This document shows, one piece after another, positions 7,227 to 16,256 of a stretch of 46,832 nucleotides of DNA. Every line of letters starts with the position of its first letter. Positions within the stretch are counted from its first letter, which is position 1. The position numbers and the translations under genes were made by a program. A model generated the notes under the pieces. That model was not told the origin of the DNA and made no database searches. It saw only the letters and a list, made by a program, of their open reading frames with translations. Source of the stretch: Sulfidibacterium sp036244975 (GTDB lineage: Bacteria > Bacteroidota > Bacteroidia > Bacteroidales > F082); NCBI GenBank assembly GCA_036244975.1, contig BTTE01000013.1:1-46832 (forward strand), read 5' to 3'.

Positions 7227-9677
7227 ATGCCATCAAAAAGCAACAAGCTGAAAACGAATAAATTCAAGGAGTCTAAAAAGGAAACCCTGCAGAAAAAGGT
7301 GGACAAAAAGTCGAAAAGCAAGAGAAAATCTGCCTCCGTGGAAAGGAAAATCGATCCGCAGGTAGCGAAAATATTGGGCTTTTTCCTTATTGTTGTTTCG
7401 GTTTACCTCGTAGTGGCATTTACCTCTTTTTTTATCAATTGGTTCGAAAGTAATCCCACTAATGTGCTTACCCGCACTCTCGGCCTTGGTCATTATTTCA
7501 ATAATCATACAGTTCTGGTACAAAACTGGACAGGAAACCTCGGGGCTTTCATTTCCAAATGGCTGGTGCAGAATGGCTTTGGGCTGGGTGCCTATTTCCT
7601 TGTATTCCTGCTGTTTGTGTGGGGCCTGCGGTTGATGTTTAAAATCAGATTGCTTTCCGTTTGGAAATTGTTTCAGGTAATACTGATAGGCTTTTTCTGG
7701 CTTCCCATGCTTGTGGGGATGCTGTTTGCCGGTCATCCCGACAACATCCTCGGAGGCCTTTTCGGCTTTAAGCTAAATTTCTGGCTGACAAGATATATAG
7801 GCACGTTAGGATTGGTTTTGCTCCTTATTTTTATTCCCGCCATTTTCATCCTTATCCGCTATAGATTTTCTTTTAAAAGAAAAGGCAAAGATAAACAGAA
7901 AGAAGAACAGGGTAAAACGGCTAAAAATTCTCTGCACCCGGAAGATAAATACAATACCGTTGAGTTTTCTGTTGATGACGAATCACCGGATAGAGATGAA
8001 GACAAAGCCGTTTTAGATATTTCTGAAAAGGAGGTGGTGGCCAAAGCCAATTTAGGAAATCCAGGTAAGGATGAACCCGACAGTCTTGAACTTACCATCG
8101 AAAGACCCAAACAGGAGACAAAAGCAAAAGTAGTTCCCGGCGAGCACAAAGGACTGGATACGGAATTTGATCCCACGCTGGATCTGCCCGATTTCAAATT
8201 CCCCGGTCTTGACCTGCTGAATCGTTATGATGAAGGCGTAAAAGTTGACCGTGAAGAGCTGGAGGCCAACAAACAAAAGATTGTGGATACACTTGACCAT
8301 TATAATATTTCTATAGTAAAAATTAAAGCAACCATTGGTCCGACGGTTACCCTTTATGAGATTGTTCCGTCGCCGGGTATTCGCATTGCAAAAATCAGAA
8401 ATCTTGAAGATGACATCGCCCTGAGTCTGTCGGCCATGGGCATCCGGATTATTGCACCCATTCCCGGAAAGGGAACGGTGGGCATTGAGGTTCCCAACAA
8501 AAATCCTTCTATTGTCTCCATGCGTTCTATTTTTGAGTCGGAAAGATTTCAACATGCAAACATGGAGTTGCCCATCGGCCTTGGCAAAACCATTGCCAAT
8601 GAAAGTTATGTGGTTGACCTGGCCAAAATGCCGCATATTCTTATGGCCGGAGCTACAGGCCAGGGAAAATCGGTGGGGCTGAATGCCATTATTGCTTCGC
8701 TTTTGTACAAGAAGCATCCCGCCGAGCTGAAATTTGTTATGGTTGATCCCAAGAAAGTGGAGCTGACACTTTTTTCCCGCATCGAACGCCACTATCTTGC
8801 CAAACTTCCCGATTCTGAAGAGGCTATCATTACTGATACGCGGAAAGTGGTGCGGACGCTCAACTCACTCGGTATCGAAATGGATAACCGTTATGAGCTA
8901 CTGAAAGATGCACAGGTGCGAAACATTAAAGAGTACAACCTGAAATTTAAAGCACGTAAACTGAATCCAAACCACGGGCACCGGTTTTTGCCCTACATTG
9001 TGCTGGTGGTAGACGAATTTGCCGACCTCATCATGACAGCCGGCAAAGAAGTGGAGAATCCTATTACGCGGCTGGCACAGCTGGCGCGTGCCGTGGGCAT
9101 TCATCTTATCATTGCTACCCAAAGGCCATCGGTAAACATTATTACCGGCACCATCAAAGCTAATTTTCCTGCCCGGATTGCCTATCGTGTGATTTCAAAA
9201 ATCGATTCCCGTACTATTCTCGATACCAGTGGCGCCGACCAGCTTGTAGGCCGTGGCGACATGCTGATGTCTACCGGTAGCGACCTGATTCGCTTGCAGT
9301 GCGCTTTTATTGATACCGATGAGTTGGAAAAAATCACGGATTACATCGGACAGCAGCGTGCCTATCCCGATGCTTTGCATTTGCCTGAATATTATGATGA
9401 AGAAACGGAAAGTGTGGGATCCGTTGACCTAAACGAGCGGGATGAACTCTTTGAAGATGCTGCCCGTCTTATTGTGCAAACACAACAGGGTTCCACCTCG
9501 CTTTTGCAACGAAAGCTGAAGCTGGGCTACAATCGTGCAGGACGAATTATCGACCAGTTAGAGGCTGCCGGAATTGTCGGTCCTTTTGAGGGAAGCAAGG
9601 CCCGGGAGGTAAGAGTGGCCAACGAAATGGCTTTGGAACAATTTTTGAGGGACTTGGAACAGAAAAATGATTTTTAA
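7227..9677 (+). CDS. ftsK: DNA translocase FtsK
   Basis: Septal ATP-driven DNA pump that clears and aligns chromosome termini during division. The 816-residue protein has a basic N-terminus, hydrophobic segments at about residues 48-72, 115-135, 148-168 and 190-212, a charged linker (215-325), the alpha/beta motor domain with Walker A GATGQGKSV (475-483) and Walker B LVVDEFADL (593-601), and a C-terminal winged-helix gamma domain (about 745-805, QQGSTSLLQRKLKLGYNRAG) that reads KOPS-type sequences. The linker is short, as is usual outside Proteobacteria. A short leader follows the TATTTTTG box. Probably cotranscribed with the lolA-like gene 18 bp downstream. Confidence 0.95.
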   Translation: MPSKSNKLKTNKFKESKKETLQKKVDKKSKSKRKSASVERKIDPQVAKILGFFLIVVSVYLVVAFTSFFINWFESNPTNVLTRTLGLGHYFNNHTVLVQNWTGNLGAFISKWLVQNGFGLGAYFLVFLLFVWGLRLMFKIRLLSVWKLFQVILIGFFWLPMLVGMLFAGHPDNILGGLFGFKLNFWLTRYIGTLGLVLLLIFIPAIFILIRYRFSFKRKGKDKQKEEQGKTAKNSLHPEDKYNTVEFSVDDESPDRDEDKAVLDISEKEVVAKANLGNPGKDEPDSLELTIERPKQETKAKVVPGEHKGLDTEFDPTLDLPDFKFPGLDLLNRYDEGVKVDREELEANKQKIVDTLDHYNISIVKIKATIGPTVTLYEIVPSPGIRIAKIRNLEDDIALSLSAMGIRIIAPIPGKGTVGIEVPNKNPSIVSMRSIFESERFQHANMELPIGLGKTIANESYVVDLAKMPHILMAGATGQGKSVGLNAIIASLLYKKHPAELKFVMVDPKKVELTLFSRIERHYLAKLPDSEEAIITDTRKVVRTLNSLGIEMDNRYELLKDAQVRNIKEYNLKFKARKLNPNHGHRFLPYIVLVVDEFADLIMTAGKEVENPITRLAQLARAVGIHLIIATQRPSVNIITGTIKANFPARIAYRVISKIDSRTILDTSGADQLVGRGDMLMSTGSDLIRLQCAFIDTDELEKITDYIGQQRAYPDALHLPEYYDEETESVGSVDLNERDELFEDAARLIVQTQQGSTSLLQRKLKLGYNRAGRIIDQLEAAGIVGPFEGSKAREVRVANEMALEQFLRDLEQKNDF

Positions 9678-9695
9678 TGGTTGAGATTGTCAGAT

Positions 9696-10331
9696 ATGAA
9701 AATTAGAATAAAAATAACGATACTACTCTTTGCGCTTCTGTTTACGGGAACGCTTTACGCGCAAAACAATGCGCAGAGCCTGTTAAAAAAGACATTAGAT
9801 AAAATGTCGTCCTATAAGAATTTTAAATCCGGTTTGGCTTACTCCATGGTAAATAAGCAAAACAATATCCATGAAAAGAAAACGGGTACTATTTTGGTGG
9901 AAGGAGATAAATTCCGCATCGATATAATGGGACAGATTATTATTTCGGATGGAAAAGATATATGGACAGTCATTAAGGATTCAAAAGAGGTGATACTGAG
10001 TACGCTGGATCCTAACGACCCTTCTAATGTGTCGCCTACCAAAATATTGGAGGAGTATTCCGGTTATAAGGCAAAATTTGAAAAGGGCCATAGGAGAAGA
10101 GCCTTAAAAACCCTGCTGCTTACTTCCAAAAAGAGAGCTGCTTTTGATAAGGTAACCATTGTTATTGACGCCTCCCGTTTCCTTGTAAAGCGATTTTCTT
10201 TGTATGATAATGACGGGAATGTATTCACTTACGACATTTATAATTTTAAAGCGAATATTAATTTTCCGAAAGGTACTTTTACCTATAATCCCAAGGAATT
10301 TCCCGGCTACGAACTGGAAGATATGCGGTAA
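9696..10331 (+). CDS. LolA-like periplasmic lipoprotein carrier
   Basis: Predicted periplasmic chaperone that moves lipoproteins from the inner to the outer membrane. From the ATG at 9696 the protein has 211 residues and a clear signal peptide, MKIRIKITILLFALLFTGT, with a likely cut after LYA at residue 22. The frame also opens at a TTG at 9681, but the ATG gives the better signal peptide. The mature part begins LLKKTLDKMSSYKNFKSG and continues with the LolA-type strand pattern (GTILVEGDKFRIDI, IISDGKDIWTV, FPKGTFTYNPKEFPGYELEDMR). Location directly after ftsK is a common Bacteroidetes arrangement. LolA-like proteins outside Proteobacteria diverge strongly, so the exact cargo is inferred. Confidence 0.82.
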   Translation: MKIRIKITILLFALLFTGTLYAQNNAQSLLKKTLDKMSSYKNFKSGLAYSMVNKQNNIHEKKTGTILVEGDKFRIDIMGQIIISDGKDIWTVIKDSKEVILSTLDPNDPSNVSPTKILEEYSGYKAKFEKGHRRRALKTLLLTSKKRAAFDKVTIVIDASRFLVKRFSLYDNDGNVFTYDIYNFKANINFPKGTFTYNPKEFPGYELEDMR

Positions 10332-10476
10332 AGTCTTAATTCCCGTTTCAAACGGGACAGGCTACAGAAGATGCAGATATTTTCCGGATTAATCGTGGTT
10401 TTGTAAGATTCCCGTTGCATAAGGATTATTCCAAATAAATTCGGTCAGTACAAATTCGAATTTAGCTCACGCCAAA

Positions 10477-13143
10477 CTACTTGATTCTGTAGTTATACAA
10501 AGTACTTCCCGTAGCGGTGATGAGGTTTACCTCGCGGTTGTTGTTCAGACTGCCTACGGTAAACGGTGTTTCGCCGGTTATTCCTTTGCTAATAAGGATG
10601 TTGCCTTTGCTATCGAAAAGATAAATGATTTTTTCACGGGAAGCTACTATTCCTAAGACTTTCTGCCTGTTGCCAAGCGAAAAGAACTCCGGCTGCACAC
10701 GAATGTCTTCGGAAAAAGTATAGGAAAACAAAAGCTTTTTAAACCGGTTAAAAACTTTAAGCTTGTTGTGGTCAACAAAAATGAAATCTTTTACTCCATC
10801 GCCGTTAAAATCGTCATAAAGAAAGTAATGGTTAGGTGAAAAAGAGCCAAAATTTGTGAACCGGAGTTTTCCGCTGGCGGAAATATACACCAGCTTCCCG
10901 GAAGTGTTGGTCGTAAGAATAAGCCCCTTGTTGTTGGTCTTATTGACAAAATAAGTGGAATGTTTCGCCTTGTCAACTGCCGATTTCAGGTAAATCCGTT
11001 GTTGTCCTTTCCGGTTAACAATTTTGACATTGTTAGCATTGTCGTTGATGATAATGTAATCCTTTCCATTGGCGAGCAGCCGTACAACTTTTTGTGAAAC
11101 AATGGCCTGCATGCGGGGTCTCCGCCAGCCTTTAACCTGGTTGCCCCGGATGGTGTAATCGTAAATACGCTTGTCGGCCTGCGCCAACAGGATGCGATAA
11201 TCTTTGCGATGCGTGTAGTCGAACAGGCTTAATCCGTTGGTGGCGGAGGGATGAACAGCAATGGGATAGCCTGCTACATATCTTCCCTTTCGGTCGATGA
11301 GGAAAAGGTTATCTTTTGTATTAAAAAGGTATTGAATCTTGCCGTTTTTATAAAAATCAACCGGATATATGGGACTCATGGGAAGCTGCGGCAGCCGTTT
11401 TGTCCATAAAATTTTTCCCGTATGGTTGATAAGATACATCCTGTTTTCCCGGTCAAAAACGATAATATCATATTTTTTGCTGTTGTGGTCTTTTACCAAA
11501 AAAGGTTTGCCCACAATGGGGCTGTTTAATCCGGTTTTCCATAAAGCCAGGTTTTCCTCTTTGTATGACTTATTGTACCGAATGTAGAAATTGGTGTAAA
11601 ACATAGCGCCATCCCGGCTGTATTGAAAAGCAATACCCTGAATATTTTTTATGAAGGCTTTATCTGCAGAAAGGACAGCTGCCGTTTTTTTACTTAGAAA
11701 GTGTGAGAATAGCCCCGACAAGGTTCGGGGATTTATTTGAATGAGAATGTTGGAAGTGCTGCCGAGGTTGTTGGAGAAGGATTTATAATTGTTGTCGAGA
11801 TCCAGCGTTTTTCCCGTTTCGATATATTGTATCAGGTTGATTAATGCGAGAGGTGAATTGGCAAAAACCGCATAACCGTTAATGATACAATAGTAATTTT
11901 GTGTAATGGTTGAGAAGCCTTCTCCATAAATATCCGGTAAAAAACGGGGGATATTTATCTTGCGAATGGTATAATTTCCCGAACGGAAAAACTTATGATT
12001 TCCACTTTTGGAGGCAATATTTTTTAATAAACGAGTTGCGCGGGGTACGTCTTTCAACTGTACTATTACCCATGTTTTGTCCGGTATCTCCTTACTGTTC
12101 AGCGCATTTGAAACAAGGCTAACTTCGTTTCCGGTAAGTTTAACAAGATTTTGAATATCACTCCGGAAAGCTATTTTAAATTTTGCGGAAATCTTTTTCC
12201 CTGCAAAGGCAGGAAAGTCGGAGAAGCCCAGCGAATAGGAGAAATTGCTGTTAAAAGGAAACAGGGTATAGGCATTCATGGGCGCAGTCTGCTGACTTTT
12301 GAACCGTCCCAAAAAACTTTTGGTTTTTGATACGGTATATCCGCTGAAAATAATATCGCGTGACTGGATAATCAGGTCTGTTTCTCCCCAACCGGCAAAC
12401 CGGCTGAGATTATGTGTAATCTTCTGGAATCCGATTCCGGCCAGACTGGAGAAAAATTTTCCGAGAACCGGATAATAGACAAAAAGCCGGGCATCGACAA
12501 TCTTCCCGCTTGTCTTAGCTACTGTTTTAAAACCGGCACTTTCGCTGAAGTGCATTTCCTGCAACGTGTAGCCGGCTATGGATGTTTCCATAAGATTCTG
12601 CTGTCCGGTAAAAAGTAGTGCTCCATCCATCTTCCATAACCAGTACGCTTTACCGGTTACTATGTTGAAAATTTTTATGACGACAACAGGGTAGTTTCTC
12701 CGTTGTCTGTAAATAACTACAAAGTTTTTGCCCAATGTTGTCTCCAGAAATTTTTTTATCTCCTCAATATGGGGCAGCCCTTTGTTTTGCAGTAGAAATA
12801 AAAATTGATTTTTCCCGGGATAGACGGCAATAAAAAGCTCCCCCTGCCGGAAACTTTCCGTCCACTGTTTTTTTGATCTGAAAAGAGAATCGACAAAAGT
12901 CAGTTGCCGGTAAACCGGTTTGAAACTGTTTGTTCGAGTGAAGGCAGACCAGATTTCATTGTTTTCCGTGACCTTATTGATGAAATCGCCGGCATTATCC
13001 GACTGAACCACCAGCGCCGGCGTGTTGGGAAGCATTTCCCAAAGATTACCCTGACGTACCGTTTTTATGTTAAACCAGTAAAGAGCCCCTGCCACAATAA
13101 ACAAAAGCAGAAGAAACAGATAAATGAAATATCTTTTGCTCAT
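10477..13143 (-). CDS. Membrane-anchored DUF3352-like protein with C-terminal beta-propeller-like region
   Basis: 888 residues, function unknown. An N-terminal membrane helix (residues 5-24) leaves the rest probably in the periplasm. Residues about 35-540 resemble the DUF3352 type (LPNTPALVVQSDN near the start). From about 560 to the end there are repeated strands such as YDIIVFDRENRMYLIN, YLFNTKDNLFLIDRKG, DKRIYDYTIRGN and DFNGDGVKDFIFVD, the last close to the FG-GAP/VCBS calcium-loop pattern, suggesting a six- to seven-bladed propeller. It has its own TATTTTTG box 23 bp upstream and is convergent with lolA. A role in envelope assembly or sensing is possible, but nothing shows it. Confidence 0.7.
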   Translation of the reverse strand: MSKRYFIYLFLLLLFIVAGALYWFNIKTVRQGNLWEMLPNTPALVVQSDNAGDFINKVTENNEIWSAFTRTNSFKPVYRQLTFVDSLFRSKKQWTESFRQGELFIAVYPGKNQFLFLLQNKGLPHIEEIKKFLETTLGKNFVVIYRQRRNYPVVVIKIFNIVTGKAYWLWKMDGALLFTGQQNLMETSIAGYTLQEMHFSESAGFKTVAKTSGKIVDARLFVYYPVLGKFFSSLAGIGFQKITHNLSRFAGWGETDLIIQSRDIIFSGYTVSKTKSFLGRFKSQQTAPMNAYTLFPFNSNFSYSLGFSDFPAFAGKKISAKFKIAFRSDIQNLVKLTGNEVSLVSNALNSKEIPDKTWVIVQLKDVPRATRLLKNIASKSGNHKFFRSGNYTIRKINIPRFLPDIYGEGFSTITQNYYCIINGYAVFANSPLALINLIQYIETGKTLDLDNNYKSFSNNLGSTSNILIQINPRTLSGLFSHFLSKKTAAVLSADKAFIKNIQGIAFQYSRDGAMFYTNFYIRYNKSYKEENLALWKTGLNSPIVGKPFLVKDHNSKKYDIIVFDRENRMYLINHTGKILWTKRLPQLPMSPIYPVDFYKNGKIQYLFNTKDNLFLIDRKGRYVAGYPIAVHPSATNGLSLFDYTHRKDYRILLAQADKRIYDYTIRGNQVKGWRRPRMQAIVSQKVVRLLANGKDYIIINDNANNVKIVNRKGQQRIYLKSAVDKAKHSTYFVNKTNNKGLILTTNTSGKLVYISASGKLRFTNFGSFSPNHYFLYDDFNGDGVKDFIFVDHNKLKVFNRFKKLLFSYTFSEDIRVQPEFFSLGNRQKVLGIVASREKIIYLFDSKGNILISKGITGETPFTVGSLNNNREVNLITATGSTLYNYRIK

Positions 13144-13166
13144 AACATGTGTGCCTGTTGAAAACT

Positions 13167-13174
13167 CAAAAATA
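13167..13174 (-). promoter_or_regulatory. Predicted -7 box for the DUF3352-like gene
   Basis: Minus-strand TATTTTTG, ending 23 bp before the start codon at 13143. The remaining 13175-13393 holds no other feature I can support. Confidence 0.55.
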
Positions 13175-13393
13175 CGAAAGATTATGCGCTTTATCCGTAC
13201 CGGATGCGTTCTTATTTAACAATAGTCCGGTAACTTTTTCTAACAACCTGAAAATAAGCTTATTAACAAACAAGGCACAGAATAGTCAATTTACTTAATA
13301 TCAGGGTGTTATGTTTCGTATTATAGTCGAGTTCAAAAACTTACCGGAGTATTGATTTAACAATACTTTGTTAATAGATCCTCTGACAGAAAA

Positions 13394-13993
13394 TTAAAAC
13401 TCCAGGCGGGTTTGAATGGCTGAACGGAAAGTCTTCCTGTGATGAATGCAGCCTCCGCGCTCCTGAATGGCCAGCTTGTGTTGCCGTGTGGGGTAGCCTT
13501 TGTTGTGATCCCAACCATAATATGAAAATTCGCCATGCAACTTGCGCATGTAAGCATCGCGGTGGGTTTTTGCCAGGATAGAAGCCGCCGCTACGGACAT
13601 GTATTTTCCATCACCTTTTATAATGGTGGCGTGGGGAATGTTTTTGTATTTCTTAAACCGGTTACCATCGATAAGCAAAAAATCAGGTTTTTTTTTCAGC
13701 TTGGCAATGGCGCGGTGCATGGCAAGAATAGAGGCGTTTAAAATATTAATTTCATCGATCTTTGCCGGGCTTACCGAAGCCACCGCCCAACTGATGGCCT
13801 CTTTTTCGATGATGGTGCGTAACAAGTTACGGTTTTTCTCACTTAGTTTCTTGGAATCATTCAGTAACTCATTTTCAAAATCACAGGGTAAAATAACAGC
13901 TGCAGCAAATACGGGACCCGCGAGACAACCTCGTCCGGCTTCATCGCAACCGGCTTCCGTGAGCGGCGTTCCGGAATAGTGCTTAAGCAACAT
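13394..13993 (-). CDS. rnhB: Ribonuclease HII
   Basis: Endonuclease that cuts RNA in RNA-DNA hybrids and starts removal of misincorporated ribonucleotides. The 199-residue protein has the metal-binding CDEAGRGCLAGPV motif (Asp17, Glu18), the LLIDGNRF strand, and SVAAASILAKTHRDAYM with the last catalytic acid. Length is typical. The ATG lies inside the end of the upstream membrane-protein gene (11-bp overlap), so it is the last gene of the glycosyltransferase-purD-DUF6427-rnhB unit. Confidence 0.95.
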   Translation of the reverse strand: MLLKHYSGTPLTEAGCDEAGRGCLAGPVFAAAVILPCDFENELLNDSKKLSEKNRNLLRTIIEKEAISWAVASVSPAKIDEINILNASILAMHRAIAKLKKKPDFLLIDGNRFKKYKNIPHATIIKGDGKYMSVAAASILAKTHRDAYMRKLHGEFSYYGWDHNKGYPTRQHKLAIQERGGCIHHRKTFRSAIQTRLEF

Positions 13994-14951
13994 GAAACAA
14001 GGGTAAATAATGGTTTAGAAAAATAAGAAGTATCCAGAACAGGACAAACAGATTTGCCCATCTGAGTTGCTTTATTCGCGAAAAAAATGCGCCGAGAATC
14101 AGAGAGGCCGGTAAGGCCAACAACAAGAGAGCCTGCACGGGAGCCGCAAACAGAAAAACAATGAGCGAACTAAAAACTAATCCCCAAAGACTTACCACGG
14201 AATGTTGACGCAGACTAATGTTGAAAGATGACAACTTGCCGAGTAGAGAAAATACACCCGTTAGTGTTGTCAATGCGGTTATGGTAAATAAAATCACATC
14301 GAAGTTACGGGTGAAGGGAAACCAAATCTCACGAAAGTGAAAAGCCTGCAGAAAGTATTGTAAAACTTCCGGCAATTTATCAAACCAGAAAAAACCCGAC
14401 AATATAAAAAACCAGGGAAGCAGCATTCCGACAATCCCCGTAAAATAGGGCCTCCATTCATCGACCTGGTAGGTGAGCAGTGCAAGCCAGATAAACAGAA
14501 GTAAAAATAGTGCCGGGGGATAAAACAGGCTGACTATTCCGAGGGATAGTCCGGCGTCAAAAGCGGTTGTGATTATTTTTGTACTGGCTTGAAAATCAAA
14601 GACTTTCTGATAAAAAAGCGCAAAAAAGAATATACCGAAAATATAAGGGCTCATTTGAGTAAGAGAACCCGGTGCACTTCCAGCAAGGATAAAAAAGAAT
14701 GCTGCGAAATAGCTGTTTCTTCCCGACAGGCGATGTTTGCTGCCTACATGATTTACAAAAAGGGTGGTGAAAAAAAATAAAATTATAGCCACAAGCTGCT
14801 GTAACCACAGCAAGTTCGGCAGGGAAACAACTTCCCATACAGCTGTGCTTCCGGCAGGTACAAATATTTCAGGTAACCAGAACAGAAGGATTACCAGTAC
14901 CAGCGCAAACAGCTGCGTATGATAAGAAGACCTGAAAAATCGTATAATCAT
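13983..14951 (-). CDS. DUF6427-like polytopic membrane protein
   Basis: 322 residues with about eight to ten hydrophobic segments, beginning MIIRFFRSSYHTQLFALV, a start I associate with the Bacteroidetes DUF6427 family. Function unknown. Members of this family have sometimes been named carotene monooxygenase in databases without good reason; no catalytic motif is visible here. It lies 8 bp after purD and overlaps rnhB by 11 bp. Its constant company with purD in the phylum is a family observation from memory. Confidence 0.7.
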   Translation of the reverse strand: MIIRFFRSSYHTQLFALVLVILLFWLPEIFVPAGSTAVWEVVSLPNLLWLQQLVAIILFFFTTLFVNHVGSKHRLSGRNSYFAAFFFILAGSAPGSLTQMSPYIFGIFFFALFYQKVFDFQASTKIITTAFDAGLSLGIVSLFYPPALFLLLFIWLALLTYQVDEWRPYFTGIVGMLLPWFFILSGFFWFDKLPEVLQYFLQAFHFREIWFPFTRNFDVILFTITALTTLTGVFSLLGKLSSFNISLRQHSVVSLWGLVFSSLIVFLFAAPVQALLLLALPASLILGAFFSRIKQLRWANLFVLFWILLIFLNHYLPLFHVA

Positions 14952-14959
14952 GGGCGATA

Positions 14960-16240
14960 TTATTTTAAGTCGAAGCCCAAATCTTTTCGGTAGTATTTTC
15001 CTTCAAAATCGACCTGACCCACGTTGGCGTAAGCGTTTTTTAAGGCCTCTTCCATGGTGTCGCCAAAAGAAGTGATAGCCAAAACACGACCTCCACTGGT
15101 TTTTATCAGGTTGTTTTCCACATCATTGCTGGCGCCTGCATAATAGACAACGCAGTTGTTCAGGTTGTCCAATCCTTTGATGACTTTCCCTTTTTGATAA
15201 TTCTCGGGATAACCGCCTGAGACCAGCATGACCGAAGTGGCATAGCGTTCATCCACCTCCGGTTTGGCCTCGCTAAGATTTCCTTTTGTCATACTTTCGA
15301 AAAGTTCCAGCAGGTCGCTTTTTATCCGCGGAATCACGGATTCCGCCTCCGGATCGCCCATGCGGCAGTTATATTCAATGACGAAAGGATCATCGCCCAC
15401 CTTCATGAGTCCGAAAAAGATAAAACCCTGATAAACAATGTTTTCCTGTTGTAAACCGCTAATGGTGGGACGAATAATACGTTCTTCTACTTTTTTCATG
15501 AATTCACCGGTGGCAAAAGGAACCGGCGAAATGGAACCCATGCCTCCGGTATTCAGGCCGGTATCGCCCAAACCAATACGTTTATAATCTTTGGCTTCAG
15601 GTAGTAAAACGTAGTCTTTTCCATCGGTCAGCACAAAAACAGAAAGCTCAATACCATCAAGGAACTCCTCAATAATCACTTTGCCGGAAGCTTTACCGAA
15701 TTTGGCATCCACCAGCATACTTCGCAATTCCGCTTTGGCTTCCTTCAAATTGTTATGAATCAAAACTCCTTTTCCGGCGGCCAGCCCATCGGCTTTCAAA
15801 ACATAGGGCATTTTGATATTGTCTAAAAATGCCTCTCCGGCTTTAAGTGTTTCTGCCGTAAAAGTCTCATAAGGTGCCGTGGGAATTTCATATCTTTTCA
15901 TAAAAGTTTTGGCGAAATCCTTGCTTCCCTCCAGTTGCGCCCCTGCTTTTCCGGGACCTACGATGGCAACATCCCGTAAAATTTTATCTTCAGAAAAGAA
16001 ATCCCGGATACCGTTTACCAACGGTACTTCCGGGCCTACAATCACCATGTCAACTTCTTTCTCAACAACAAAAGTCTTCACCGACTCGAAATCAACCGGG
16101 TCGATGGGGACATTGATTCCGGTTAGAACTGTTCCCGCATTGCCCGGAGCAATGTAGATTTGCTCTGCTTTCGGACTTTGCGCCAGTTTCCAGGCAAGGG
16201 CATGCTCCCGGCCTCCGGATCCTAATATTAAGATATTCAT
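14960..16240 (-). CDS. purD: Phosphoribosylamine-glycine ligase
   Basis: Second step of de novo purine synthesis, ATP-dependent joining of glycine to 5-phosphoribosylamine. The 426-residue protein opens with the N-terminal motif MNILILGSGGREHALAWKL and continues with the ATP-grasp core (VLKADGLAAGKGVLI, EEFLDGIELSVFVLTDG, LNTGGMGSISP, and the metal-binding VIEYNCRMGDPEAE). Full length. It follows the glycosyltransferase by 16 bp and precedes the DUF6427-like gene by 8 bp. No other pur genes are in the window. Confidence 0.97.
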   Translation of the reverse strand: MNILILGSGGREHALAWKLAQSPKAEQIYIAPGNAGTVLTGINVPIDPVDFESVKTFVVEKEVDMVIVGPEVPLVNGIRDFFSEDKILRDVAIVGPGKAGAQLEGSKDFAKTFMKRYEIPTAPYETFTAETLKAGEAFLDNIKMPYVLKADGLAAGKGVLIHNNLKEAKAELRSMLVDAKFGKASGKVIIEEFLDGIELSVFVLTDGKDYVLLPEAKDYKRIGLGDTGLNTGGMGSISPVPFATGEFMKKVEERIIRPTISGLQQENIVYQGFIFFGLMKVGDDPFVIEYNCRMGDPEAESVIPRIKSDLLELFESMTKGNLSEAKPEVDERYATSVMLVSGGYPENYQKGKVIKGLDNLNNCVVYYAGASNDVENNLIKTSGGRVLAITSFGDTMEEALKNAYANVGQVDFEGKYYRKDLGFDLK

Positions 16241-16256
16241 CTTTTTATGTTTTTAC

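Noticed and set aside
8052..8792. 246-codon minus-strand frame opposite ftsK
   Set aside because: Antisense to the FtsK motor domain; no domain and no promoter box.
9681..9695. TTG start for the LolA-like gene
   Set aside because: Adds five residues in front of a good signal peptide; the ATG at 9696 gives a normal charged N-region.
10341..10357. 7-bp hairpin TCCCGTT/AACGGGA after the lolA-like gene
   Set aside because: Three-base loop and no T-tract on either strand, so it is not convincing as a terminator.
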